This document shows, one piece after another, positions 37,818 through 49,784 of a DNA stretch of 64,000 bases; positions within the stretch are counted from its first letter, which is position 1; every line of letters starts with the position of its first letter. The notes beneath the pieces were generated by a model. It worked only from the letters and a program-made list of their open reading frames with translations. It had not been told where the DNA came from and did not search any database. The stretch covers positions 17,466 to 81,465 of the forward strand of contig QKYT01000046.1 in NCBI GenBank assembly GCA_003550305.1, written 5' to 3'. A program made the position numbers and the translations under genes. The DNA comes from Glomus cerebriforme (Eukaryota; Glomeromycota; Glomeromycetes; Glomerales; Glomeraceae).

Positions 37818-39446
37818 CTAGTCCATATTTTTAGAAATTGCACACATCAAAGAAAGAACTTGGAAAAGTTCACAACCTCCATCAACCAATCGCTTGTCTA
37901 TTATACCTAAACTTTCCCCTATATTACATTTATGATCTTCATTAATTCGTAAATCCTGTAGAACTTTCAAGAAAACCTAAGAAAAGATTAATAAAAATAA
38001 ATTACATTGTTGTTTTAAAACAAAGTACGAGCGTTCCGACTTTACCTGTTCTATTACTTGCTTTCCAAAATACCCAGATGCAATGACATCATTTACAGTT
38101 TCTTGAATTTTGTCATAAGATTTGCTTGCAGCACTTTCAATCAAACCATTAATTATGTCATCCGGTACAATCTATTTATTTAAAAGTAAATATGAATATG
38201 TACGTATGATCGATGACATAACAAGATACCTTTATAGTATCGAAATTAGAGTCGATTTTTACCCCGACAGTTTCTTTAATTGTATCGACTGTGACTCTAT
38301 CATCCTTGTGAAGTTTAGATGCATTGTTGAGCCAAGATATAGCTTTTCTTAGATCTCCTTGAGAATCTTTAATCAATTCATCCATTGCCTAATAGATTGA
38401 ATACAGAATTTGTTACGTAACCTTATTATTATTCACGTAAAATTTACACGTATAAGGAATTGTTACCTCTGGATAATAATCTATTCCTTCCTGCTCACAT
38501 ATATACGTAAGGCGATTTCTCATATTATCAATGCCTATGCTCTTGAATCGAAATAACGTACAACGAGATTTTAGCGCAGGAATGATGCTAAAACATTATG
38601 GTTTATTACGTTAAACGAATTGACAATATGTTAAAGCCACAATATAATTTCTAATATACCTACCAAGATATTTGATTGCAAATAAGACAAAACCGAGTAA
38701 GCTCGGAGTATTTTTCCATTGTGCGCCTCAATGCCTCTTGGGCATCTTTTGTTAGAGAATCAGCTTCATCCAATATTATAATTTTAAAACCTGGACACTG
38801 ATTATTCCTAAATAACAAAATGTAATAATAAGTTAAACATATAATGAAATGTATAAATTAAAAGCTCACATACAATTACCTATCACTATCGCTAATAATA
38901 AATGATCGTGCATAGTTCTTCACTCTCTCTCTAATCACATCAATTCCGCGCTCATGCGAAGCATTTAATTCTAAGACACGAGATTTCATCAATTCCGGGC
39001 TATACCAAAGTCAACATATCCAATATTTAATTATTATGAATATAAATTTTAATTATATAGTATTAATTTATACCCGAAAAGTTCACGTGCAAGCGCTAAG
39101 ATCGTAGAAGTTTTTCCGGTACCCGGAGGTCCATAAAATAACATATGAGGTAACTTTTTTTTAAAAAAAATAGATACGTAAGCTTTATAAAATCCTCAAA
39201 CTGTAAATAAACTATTAATAACTTACGTTATCTTTGGAATTTTTCAAAGTAATTAAAGTATCTTCTTGAGCACTTATATTATTTAAGGATTTCGGTCGGC
39301 TAAAACGAATATATAAGTTACGTTAAAAAGCGATGGGATAGATATCATTATCATCTAACTTACTATTTTTCTATCCATGGTAAGTTTAAAGTAGAATCCT
39401 TTGCAGACTTAAAGCGGACGCCTTGGTCCTGAAAGAACGATCCCAT
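37818..39446 (-). CDS. RFC4: Replication factor C small subunit (RFC4 / yeast Rfc2 type)
   Basis: Nine exons, 39446-39364, 39299-39227, 39153-39074, 38999-38880, 38807-38664, 38587-38467, 38388-38230, 38171-38046 and 37976-37818, give 354 residues, the normal size. Walker A is GPPGTGKTS (K66), Walker B is ILDEAD (132-135), sensor 1 is in LICNQ, and the SRC box is at 174-176. The segment ending [10 protein letters not shown] begins the second helical domain. The blocks around NASHERG and [10 protein letters not shown] resemble the RFC4/Rfc2 subgroup more than RFC2 or RFC5. RFC loads the PCNA clamp on DNA during replication and repair. Oddities: His instead of Asp in NAS-x-ERG, and Cys just before the IIPALKSRC segment. 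Divergent from PRP18, with 143 bp between starts. Confidence 0.9.
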
Positions 39447-39589
39447 TACAAAGATGCTTGAATGGTATAATATAATTTTACGCGTTTAAGGCTAAGGTAA
39501 CCGCACGTGTAATGTGTTTTATACTCTATATTATCACGTGATAATTTATATATATTTGAGTAAATATCAGTTAAATCGTCAAATTCAAT
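39447..39589. promoter_or_regulatory. Compact divergent promoter, RFC4 / PRP18
   Basis: Only 143 bp separate the start codons. It holds two CACGTG hexamers (39504-39509 and 39535-39540, the second as the palindrome TATCACGTGATA). The same sites could serve both genes. Confidence 0.6.
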
Positions 39590-41377
39590 ATGAATTTTTT
39601 AAAAGCAGAAATCGAAAATAAGCGTAAATTACTTGAAAACATACAATCAGAGGAACAAGGACCTAAGAAAAAGAAGTATGTTCGTCGATCAGATATAGAG
39701 AAAAGAAGAGAAGAGCAATATTTGGCCGAACAAGCGGAAATAGAAGGAAAACGTGAGGTGCTTAAGGCATGAACTTTTTTACAATTTTTATTTTATCTAT
39801 TAACTAAAATACTTCACTCTTTTTAGGAAAAAAAAAGGCAAAAGAATAAAACGGTATAGTATAAATTTAATCTTATACACTTAATTTGTAAGAAACAAAT
39901 TTAACCTTTTTTGTTTATTTAATTTTTGTATTATAATAATAGCTTTTATTACTTGCAGAACAAGAAAAAGCAGAAAAATCTGCTTCAGATAGTGAAGGTC
40001 AGAAAGAAGAGGTAAAAAATCAGATTATAAAATATGTTGTTAAAATATGTCATATTGCTTATTAATTTATTTATTTTGTATTCGATCAGAATGATGGAAG
40101 TGATACATTTAATATTTCACCAGAAGAAGTAGTTCGACGTTTAAGAGCAAAGGGTCAGCCAATTAGACTTTTCGGTGAATCTGATAAAGATCGTAAAACA
40201 CGTTTACGCGCTCTTGAACTCATTGAAGAACGAACAGAGGTAGAATACTTATTTAATTTTATTGTTATTGGATTATTCTCAAACCAATGTTTTTCATTCT
40301 AACTATCAATGTTTAAATAAGGGTCAACGTAATGATTTTATGAGGACTTTGGAAGAAATGGACACCAATTTAGATTTAGAGGCTTTGAAAAAGCAACAGG
40401 ATGAAGAAGAAAGCCGAACTTCAAAGAAAAAGAAAACAACTGATGATTCTGTTTTGGTATACCCAATTTATTTTAATTTATTAAGATTATGAGATATCAT
40501 AAATAAATTATCGGAGATCACATATTAATTTGTATCTTTCATATTAGGATAATACTCCGATCAGTATTGAACTCTTAGAAAAGGATCCGGACAAGCTTTA
40601 TATCCTTATCTATACCTTTTTAAAGGTTACTATATATATATATTTTGACTTTATTAAGTGAATGAGATTAATAACACTTTTTAATTAGCGGTTGATTCGT
40701 GAATGGGAGCAAGAAATGAACAATCGTCCAGATCATGTTAAGAGAAGCGTGCAAGGTAAACTTGCTGCTGCTACACAAAAACAAACAGATGAGTACATGC
40801 AACCTTTTTTCAGAAGTCTTAAAAAAAAGGTATCTTTTGATTATTTATTATAATTTAGAAAGGTTTTACGTTTCCTTGAAATAATCTAAATTTTTTTTTT
40901 TTTTTTATAGTCAATAGAACCAGATGTACTAGCTCGTGTGACAGAAATCACACATTATATGCAGAAACGCGAATACATGAATGCGAACGATGCATATTTA
41001 CGATTATCTATTGGGAATGCACCTTGGCCTATTGGTATGTCTCAAGATCTTTGAGATTTTAAAATCTCTAGTTTACTTACTTTATTCTAATTTAATATTT
41101 GTTTTTTTTTCAATAAGGTGTTACTATGGTTGGGTACGTATTTATAAACTGAAATGATGTTATTCATGATTTAAGTATCTTACTGTCTTATTGATGGTTT
41201 ATTTTTACTTTGTATAGTATTCACGAACGTTCTGCTCGTGAAAAAATTTTCTCTGCGCAGGTTGCTCATGTACTTAACGATGAGTCAACGCGTAAATGGA
41301 TCCAATCAATTAAAAGATTAATGACATTTTGTCAGTCAAAATATCCGCCAGAAGACAATTCACAACTTATGGGTTGA
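39590..41377 (+). CDS. PRP18: Pre-mRNA splicing factor Prp18
   Basis: Ten exons: 39590-39757, 39827-39853, 39943-40011, 40090-40239, 40322-40456, 40548-40625, 40689-40829, 40911-41034, 41118-41133 and 41218-41377. They give 355 residues (human 342). The basic, charged N-terminus has [11 protein letters not shown]. The splicing-factor motif is at about 90-115 ([19 protein letters not shown]). The helical Prp18 domain fills the C-terminal half ([55 protein letters not shown]). Prp18 acts in the second step of splicing with Slu7. Exons of 27 and 16 bp are unusually small. The acceptor of exon three was chosen (after AATAG) to keep phase; the more typical TTGCAG 16 bp downstream shifts frame. The gene is itself an extreme case of the splicing it serves. 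Confidence 0.92.
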
Positions 41378-41667
41378 CGAAAGATTTTTATTTCTGATTG
41401 ATATTATAAATATTTACTCTATCAATCAAATTTATTTTGAGGGAATTCTTAAAAGAAAAGGTGATTTTTATGTTAAACAATCAAGGACAAAATTAAAGTG
41501 TTTCATTATCACATCATTTACATGGTTTACTTGATAAAACAATTTGTTACTAATAATATATAATATAGTAATTTTTTTATCTGTGTAGAAATAGAAATAA
41601 TAAACATTTATTTAAAAAAAGATTTTTATAATAAATAAATAATCTAAGGAGATCAGACCCTTTATTT

Positions 41668-44040
41668 CTAATTTGCTCCTTTTTCTAAAACTTTTGCTAC
41701 TCCCAATAAAGTGTTTTCATCCCCATATTGTGCTATTAATTGCAACCCAATCGGATATCCGTCAATTGATGATACACCAAAAGGTATACTAATTGCAGGA
41801 ATTCCTATACAAATAATTGAAAATACCAATTAAATTTTAAATTTTTTAAAAAAAGTAAATATTAGACTTACCAGCTAAACTTGCAGGCATGACTAAAACA
41901 TCATTTACATAGGTATTTACAAAATTGTTTACGTTAGTTGTCAAACAATCTTCAACTTTTGGTGCAGTAGAAATAGCAACTGGAGTTATTAAAACATCAA
42001 CTTTATTATCATCATCAAATTTCAAGTCTTTTTTAATAGGATGCAACGGATTTGGTCTTTTAAAAACTCGATCAAAATCTGATTTTATCATTCTACGAAT
42101 TTTTTGTGCTCGAAGAAAGTAATTTCCGTATGATCTAAAGTTCATAATAGAAAAAAAGTTATTATAAATTTTTATATTATTGATAAAGGTGTGGTTAATT
42201 ACCCTGCAGTTAAAGTATATGTTCCCAAAATTATACGTTTTTTAACTTCTTTGCCAAATATTTCTCTTGTATCAGCATATATCAAACCATCCTTTTGATT
42301 CGAATCTTCATTTCGATAACCTAATAAGAAGAATTATTGCGACTTTTTGGAAAGAATAGTTGTAAAATAAATAAAAAAAAATATACCATATCTAACTCCA
42401 TCAAATCGTGCTAGGTTAGAAGAAGCTTCTGAGAGTGCCAATATGTAGTAAGCTGATAACGCGTGTCTCGTATTTGGACATGATACTGAAACGATCGATG
42501 CACCATGAGATTTGAGGTAAGAAATCCCTTTCTTCCATAAATCAATAATAGATTCACTAAGTTCTGATACGAAATATTCCTATAGTTTTATAAAACTAAT
42601 TAGACATGAAAACATTACAATATAAAGATAGATATACAAGTACAATTACTTTAGGAACACCAATGCGCAATCCTCTTAGATCATTGGTGTTAGAATTCAA
42701 CTTAAAAAATGATGGTATGGAGGAATTTATGGAACGAACTTCCGGAGTTATTGATGTTGAATCATTCACATCATATTTTGATATCACATCTATAGAACGG
42801 ATGACAATATATATAGATAGATAATAAGATGTGTTGATTGTAACCATTTTTAAAATATAAAAAACTAACCATAAATAATCTGAGCATCATTAACTGTTCT
42901 TGACAAAATGCCAACTGTATCCAGCGAGTTAGCATATGCAATAAGTCCCCATCGAGAACATTGACCATAAGAAGGTTTGAATCCAACTACACCACAATAT
43001 GAAGCAGGAAGGCGAACTGATCCTCCAGTATCAGAACCTAATGCGCTGTAAAGTTTTTTTTTTATTATTGAGAATCTTGAACACAATTCAGAAAAATAAT
43101 AACAATCAACTCACGCGAAACACATTCCAGATGCAACTGCTGCCGCGCTACCACCTGAACTTCCACCAGCAACACGTCGTTCTCCATCATTCTCTTCAAA
43201 ATGATTTTCATCAAAAAGAATTGATTGAGGATTATATACCGGACCATATGCACTATATACATTTGCTGCACTTTGAAGATTTGATATTTATGATTTGAAA
43301 GGTAAAGTAAATGATTAGAAAATTACGTATTTTCTTCACATATTTACCCCATTCCAAATTCATCCATATTTGTTTTTCCAACCATGATGGCACCTGCCTC
43401 TTCAAGAGAATTTACAACAGTGGCATTAAAAGGTGATTTAAAATCTATTGAAAAGTAAATTAGAAGGTGAGTAATTAATCACGTGACTATTGTGTAGCAG
43501 CAATTTGGCACCTTTTAACATAAAAGAGCCACATGTGGTTGGTAAGGAAGATGTACAAAATAAATCTTTATATGCAATAGGTATTCCATCTAAAGAGCCA
43601 TTAAATGATCCTACAATATTAAGGTAAATCATAAGTAACAGTATCATAAATGCAAATGTAATTTTTTTCACACAACCTTTAGCATCAATTTCTAGAGCCT
43701 TATCAAGTATTTCCTTCTCATTTTGCACCTCTATAAAAGCGTTTATTTTAGCATCATATTTTGAAATACGAGAAAGGCATTCTTTAACCAAAGAAATAGC
43801 TGAAATTTTCTTCTGTCTTAACAGATTTGCGGCCTATATATTATTTACATTGTCATTTAGGCAAAAAGCACGTGATTGAAATTATACAATTGATAAAATT
43901 TTTTGATGGTCATAAACCTCAACAATTGTCATTGACCATAGATGCTTGCTTTGGTCTTTAGATTCATTCGAAAGCATACGTTTTGATACATTTACATAAT
44001 CCCTTGAATAATTAAAGAATTTCGCTCTGTAAAACATCAT
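41668..44040 (-). CDS. gatA: Mitochondrial glutamyl-tRNA(Gln) amidotransferase subunit A
   Basis: Eleven exons: 44040-43918, 43833-43677, 43610-43512, 43444-43348, 43270-43115, 43045-42870, 42789-42650, 42579-42387, 42320-42203, 42134-41872 and 41804-41668. They give 552 residues. The amidase triad is complete: Lys108 in IAYKDLF, cis-Ser196 in [12 protein letters not shown], Ser220 in [12 protein letters not shown]. Family blocks [49 protein letters not shown] and DGYPIGLQL follow in order. The N-terminus ([16 protein letters not shown]) is basic and amphipathic, as in a mitochondrial presequence. GatA releases ammonia from glutamine for Glu-tRNA(Gln) transamidation. A second Met two codons away gives an equivalent start. 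Some introns contain CACGTG (43480, 43869). Confidence 0.93.
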
Positions 44041-45227
44041 CCCGGTTAACGAGCAGTTGTTGAGAATAGCTAGGGGGTTTTTTTTTTAAAGTTTTAAATC
44101 TATCATTGATGAGATGAACCAATCATTACGCGTCTTAAATGGGACACCGTATCGGTCCCATCATCCAGGTAACTCAATCTTCGAATAAGCCTTTGGTGAT
44201 AACGCAACATTGCAGACTTGCTTCATATATATGTGATTTGTGATATTTGAATATTAACAGAACATCTCCCCAAAGTTCCTTGGAGCAAAGCTTGATTAAT
44301 GGCGTTATACTAGCGTCAAATATAACAATAGCAAATAATATGTTAAATTAATTCTTAGTTTACTAAATTGTGCATTGGATGCTCGTCGCGAACTTTAATC
44401 GCGTAAAATGTGATATTTGACTGATGTGTGACGACGACCAATCGAATCGATAAAGAATTTATATAAATAAGAAATCATTGATTAAAATTGTTTTTAATTT
44501 TCCCCTTGTTTTCATTTATTCGAGCAAAAACCTTTTTTTTTCATTTCGTGTTGAGACTTGACTACTTAAAAATTTATTATCAAATTCCTCTAAACAACTT
44601 CGAATACTCTAATTTTTTGTCAAAAGTAAATCTCCAAACTTATCTAAATATAGAGTTTACCGCAAATTCCAAGTTGTTTCGTGTTGATTATATATACCCT
44701 TGCTCACGCCACTCTAAGCAACTTGTATTTCCACAAAAGGGCATCACTAATCTCGCTAGATCTTTCTGTTTATATTTCAGCATTCAGTTGAGTGAACAAC
44801 GATTTCCTTAATTTGTGTGGAAATTTATAATATATTGGACTTTCGGATTCGCGCTTGTCTAAACGACTATTATTATATTCAATAGTATATCACCTAAACT
44901 CACTGATCTAGCCACATACATTCGGTCAAGCAAACATTACATCCTACTTGCCAACGCTTGCTGTTAAAATTACACCTTTGAACTTCCCAGGACTCTTGCA
45001 CTTTGTAAAGCGTGTCGAGAACTTTCACTAAATTTGACATATTTGGTTTTCATTCTCTTTTCTCTGAGCCGGACTTGTATCCAGTAAGGATCTTTTATAC
45101 GCTTTAACAACTTGTACTCGCCAAGAATTAACTAACAACTTTATACGCTCTGAAGTCCAAGTTCTCTCAGAACTCTCCGATTATTTGAAACTCTTATAGA
45201 ACTCTTATTATCTCACACTTCTGAAAA
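44041..45227 (+). promoter_or_regulatory. Divergent region, gatA / FYR gene, with a probable long leader
   Basis: 1.19 kb. TTTATATAAATAAG at about 44458-44471 is a TATA-like box on the plus side. From there to 45227 the DNA is notably richer in C and T (many CTT, ACTT, TCTC words) than other gaps, which fits a long 5' leader of the FYR gene. A 107-codon frame at 44488-44811 lies in it and has no domain signal. Confidence 0.4.
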
Positions 45228-46541
45228 ATGGGTCGACATCCAAAGAACCAACCATCAAAGACGAGTGTGCAAAATGGCTCTTCTGCTATTTCCGCGTATG
45301 AGAAATACAAAGAAATCAAGCGTAGATATAAGGAATTAAAAAAGGTAAATTTTAGTATATATCTAATGTATAAATTTTTTTCGCAAAATATATATACATA
45401 TATATATATATAGGCAATAATAAAATTCATTAGTTTTCTTTCCATATACAATAGTTAATAACATTGAAACGTCTATTTTTTTCGCGTTCTTTAATCTTTT
45501 TTTATAGGTGAACGAAGAGCTAAACGAAGAATACGAACGCGCCATAAAAAAAGCTAGAAAACGCAAGGAGAAAAGAGAGTAAATATATTAACATATTGAT
45601 ATATTGTTCGCTTGAAATTATATTAATACTAAAATATTTTTATTTACTTTTGATTTTTATAGTTCTTTATTGGATAAATTGTCTTCAAATTATATTAATG
45701 AAGAATATGAAGAATCCACATCGTCTAAGAATCATCAAAGACGGTCAAAAGATTCTTTTGACACTTATAACGAAAAACCAACAGCACAGATTGCAAGAAA
45801 CATCGTAAATGATATTCCGGCTGTTTCATCATCATCAGCGGCCAGACGTGGACCCGGTCGTCCTCCTGCAAGTTCGAGGAACGTAAAGGCATATCATGTC
45901 GATAAGGACACGAATGGTAATTATGTCTTACCGGTCGAAGTAGGACTTCACACGATTCTTAATTTAGGAACTGTTGTCTATGATCGTTCCGCGTACCACA
46001 ACGATCGATATATATATCCAGTCGGGTATTCTACACACAGGTAGATATTAATTTTTTTTTTTAAAAGATAATTCATTATCTAACTGTTTGTATTATTACG
46101 TGTTTAGGCCATACCTGAGTATGATAGACCCGACTCGAGACACAGTATATACCTCAAGTATCGAAGACGGTGGGGACAATCCGAGAGTAAGTGATATGTT
46201 TTATTTTGATTTATTTAGTTATCATTGTAAGACTAATTTACTTTTGTTATCTACAGTTTGTCGTTCAAGCAGCTGATCAACCTGGAAACCCTATAACCGC
46301 AAGCAGTGCGACTGGTGCATGGACACCAGTTATTAGACAGGCCAACAGCATTCGGAACAGAAAACACTCAAACGCGGCTTCCGGACCGGATTATTTCGGA
46401 TTGTCACAACCTACAGTTCGGAAAATGATACAAGAGCTTCCGAATGCGCATAAGTGCAAAAATTACAGGATGCAAGAATTCGAAGTGCATCCAATTGGCA
46501 CTCGTGGTCGGGGAAAGACTAGTAGGAAAGCTAAATATTAA
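45228..46541 (+). CDS. FYR-domain protein with an AT-hook (TBRG1-like)
   Basis: Five exons, 45228-45344, 45508-45578, 45663-46040, 46108-46186 and 46257-46541, give 309 residues. The basic N-terminus is followed by a charged helix (about 20-62, SAYEKYKEIKRRYKELKK, EYERAIKKARKRKE). An AT-hook RRGPGRPP is near 122. FYRN (about 150-205) has LPVEVGLHTILNLGTVVYD and YPVGYSTHRPY. FYRC (about 215-285) has FVVQAADQPGNPI, ASSATGAWTPVI, FGLSQPTVRKMI. This order (coiled coil, FYRN, FYRC) is that of TBRG1-type nuclear proteins. FYR domains otherwise occur in MLL/KMT2 and KDM5-related chromatin proteins. A nuclear, chromatin-linked role is inferred; the AT-hook would give minor-groove DNA binding. No SET or JmjC domain is present. 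Confidence 0.85.
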
Positions 46542-48737
46542 ATGATGTTGGCACTGGGATGAGGTCGATGAGGATAAATTTTAAATTCTCTCTTCTTTTG
46601 CTTAAAAAAACTTTTTTTAATATCATAAAAATTTTTATCGATACCTGCGGATTCGTTAAATATACACATATATTATCTGTACAGCATAATTCGGTGGGAA
46701 AAAATTTGTTTGGAAGGACAATATTTGAAAAAAAACTTTAGTAGATAATTCATTATTGTGAACATCTTTATTAATAATTAATTAGTAATAATATTGTGGT
46801 GATGTTCTTTTTCGCAAGGACATATTCACTCAAGGCAAATTCTGTAAATATTCAAAAATGATTTTTTTTTAGCAACGCGCGTTTAATCACGTGCTCGGTA
46901 TTATACGAAATACTGAAAAAAATACTGCGTTTTTGAACGCGAATAAAAATACTTACTATATGGTCACATGATTCCATTGCACTTAAAGAGATTGAATCAA
47001 AAAATGTTAGTTCCAGCTTTATTAAGAATTTAGATTTGAAGTTTTATTATTGTTTATTGTTTACTAATAATAATATAAAATAATGCAAAAGAGCAAAAAA
47101 AAAAAAAAAACTTCATTGAAACAAAGAAATATATAGTATAAAAAACATTTACTTTTGATTACAAATAAATAAAAAAAAAAACAGAATAAAATAAAAAAGG
47201 CAACACAGGTCTTTTTTAATATATATTATATATATATATTATATATAAAAAAGAAATTTATACATATAATTAAAACGAAAGTGGCCCTTTTGAATATTTG
47301 AATGTATATTTCATGTGAAATGGCAAAGTATTTGTAGATCTATTTCCAGAAAACTCGAATGAAATGGGTTGATTCTTGCATTCCACGTGATATACGTCAT
47401 AGTTGATCGTTTTTATATTTTTAGGGTACATTATAGTTTTATTGTATATAATGGTATAATGGTATAATGGCATTTTGGTATAAATTACGTATGTTGTTTT
47501 AACTTCCGACTTGTCATGTGAAACGAGTGAAAGATAGTTATTTATTGTTTCAGATGTATGAAATAAATGTCAAATGTACAGAATGTACAGAAAAGGATAA
47601 TACAATTATAATATATCAGATTATTCATTTACGTACTGTATTTACTAATTAAATATATACAGTATATACAGTATATATAATAATAATTTTTTTAAAAAGT
47701 TCAAATAAAAAACAAATGTTTTTGAAAATAGATTTCGCGTAATATATATATATTAATGAAAAAAAAAAAAAAANANAAAAAGAAAAAAAAATAGAAAAAA
47801 CCATTTTCATTATAAATAAAATTATAAAATGATCTTAACAAAACGTGTTGCTGTTTTCTCCCCACCAAACTTAAGAAATGAGATCACGTCTGACGTAATC
47901 TTACGTCCTTTAAAGACGCGATTTTTTCAATGTTAACTTTCAAAAGAAAGAAAAATCTTCTTTTTCGATTTTATTTTTCCAACTTTATTTAAAATAAATA
48001 AAAATAAATAATTCAAAATTAAGGAGGAAGAAAAAATGATAAATAATGTAATGTAATAAAATAATAATATCCTAAAAACTTTTTAATTTTTTTTTTTTTA
48101 AAACAAAAAAAAATCTATAGATGATATTTGATATTTTTTTTTGGTTGAATGGGTTCTCGAATAACATTTTTTTCAAAAAAAAAAAAAAACATCGGCATTC
48201 TCTCAAAGAAAATTTAAAAATAAACCCAAATAAATAAATCATACCACCTCCTAAAATAAATAAAAATAATTTTTTAAAAAAAATTTCACAAACCGAGATC
48301 TTGGCAATTAATTACCATAATTCTAAGAAAAGTTATAAAAGTATACATACAAGAAAAAAAAAGAAAAAATAATTAAACAAATTAAAGTCAAATTCATAAA
48401 AAATTATGAAAAAAAGCCAAATAATTAAATATAATTCTAAATAAGGATATAAGGGAAAGGGGGAAAATACACGAGATGTAATTTTTTTTTGCCAAGCCGG
48501 TCGGCAATTATGTATGTGTGTATGATAATAATCACTCTTTTTGTTTTTATGAATTGTTAATTACATACAAAAGAAATAGAAAAAATGTTCGAATTCCAAC
48601 CAAATAAACTTTTTAATTTAAAAATTCCTAAATAGGATTTTAAATAAATAACATTAAATAAATTGAATAATCTAAACTTTTTTTTTTTTTTTTTGATTAA
48701 ACAACAACATAATGAACGCGTTTCTCTCGTTATTTTT
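46542..48737. other. Convergent AT-rich gap
   Basis: 2.2 kb with poly-A/T runs, TA microsatellites (about 47220-47250 and 47655-47690) and two ambiguous bases at 47774 and 47776 inside an A-run. An E-box is at 46888-46893. No gene is supported; the small frames lack domains. Confidence 0.45.
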
Positions 48738-49784
48738 TTAGTTTCGGGTTGTTTTCTTCTTTCGACCTCCTTTCTTTCCATTAGCCAATTTCGAAAGATT
48801 TTTTATCAACGCATCATTCTTGTTAATCTCTTCTTCATACATTTCTACCTCTTTTTTCATTGCTTTTGCTTTTCGAAATTCAGGAGTATGCTTTATCAAA
48901 TAATAAAATTCCACAACTTGTGCAGTCGATTTATTTACCTGTTTACCTATTACCGAAAAGTCTTTTCCATGTTCTAAATATGAAGCAAGAAATATTTTAC
49001 GTTGAACAGGAAACCATGTTAAAAGAATTTCGCTCTTTTTTGGTGGAATTGGATAATTTGGATTATTTGGAGGAATAAATTTATATCCACCACATCCAAT
49101 AACTCCATCACCACCTGCAGTTGGTATAGGTATACGTTTCGTCTTTGTATAAGGAGCTTCGAGTGTAGGAATAAGTGCGGCACGTTCACGATAATATTCT
49201 TCTCTTTCATCATCCTCTGTAATAACGGATTTATGTTTTCTTAAACGCGTTGCAGGTCCAGAAAAACGTCGTTTACCTAATATTTGTTCTTTAGAACGAC
49301 TGCTAGGTTTCGGTTTTCGTGAAGATCGTCTTGGACTTTGTGGGCAAGGACTAGATGGAGGACTTGATACTGCACTACTTGCTACTGATGAAAACGCGGG
49401 TGATAGATGATGTATTTTCTTTCTTTCCTCTACAGCTAAAGATGCAAGTGTTGAGATAGCATCAATATCTTCATCCGCAGAACTATATGATGTTGGACTA
49501 GAAGAAAATTCGCTAGGTGATGGTGCTCTTTTTGGTGAAAAGTGAGCACTAAGTACGACGCGTGGCAATGTACGCGCCGAATTTGAACCAGAGTCATTTT
49601 CTAGAGTTTCATTACGAACCTCTAGATATTCTGACTCTTTTCGCGTCTCTGTAGTTTGTGAAATATTGTTATTATTAATTTTGTTTGAATAAATCGGTAT
49701 TGAAAGTGGGAATACTTTAGAGTTAGTCGATGATTTTGGAATTGAAAATATATGTGTGAATTGTGAAAGTTGAGCCGAAGCCAT
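48738..49784 (-). CDS. SANT-domain nuclear protein
   Basis: A single frame of 348 residues. The N-terminal 200 residues are Ser/Pro-rich and low-complexity, with basic stretches that could be nuclear localisation signals (SPRRSSRKPKP, LGKRRF). A conserved-looking Pro/Gly segment (GGYKFIPPNNPNYPIPP) leads into one SANT/Myb-like repeat at about 250-302: TWFPVQRKIFLASYLEHG, KDFSVIGKQV, TAQVVEFYYLIKHT. After it come a Lys/Glu-rich helix and a basic end. SANT domains of this sort (with the FYYLIKHT helix) occur in corepressor and histone-deacetylase complex subunits; that role is inferred. No other domain is visible. The neighbouring FYR gene is convergent, and the gene for the proteasome chaperone is divergent. 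Confidence 0.75.
   Translation of the reverse strand: MASAQLSQFTHIFSIPKSSTNSKVFPLSIPIYSNKINNNNISQTTETRKESEYLEVRNETLENDSGSNSARTLPRVVLSAHFSPKRAPSPSEFSSSPTSYSSADEDIDAISTLASLAVEERKKIHHLSPAFSSVASSAVSSPPSSPCPQSPRRSSRKPKPSSRSKEQILGKRRFSGPATRLRKHKSVITEDDEREEYYRERAALIPTLEAPYTKTKRIPIPTAGGDGVIGCGGYKFIPPNNPNYPIPPKKSEILLTWFPVQRKIFLASYLEHGKDFSVIGKQVNKSTAQVVEFYYLIKHTPEFRKAKAMKKEVEMYEEEINKNDALIKNLSKLANGKKGGRKKKTTRN

Noticed and set aside
43999..44040. Upstream alternative exon for gatA
   Set aside because: The first exon already begins with a presequence-like Met start and its donor phase fits; nothing further upstream is needed.
44488..44811. 107-codon plus-strand frame before the FYR gene
   Set aside because: No domain, Phe/Ser-rich text, and position in what looks like a transcribed leader.
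47270..47473. 67-codon minus-strand frame
   Set aside because: No domain, no splice context, in a long AT-rich gap.
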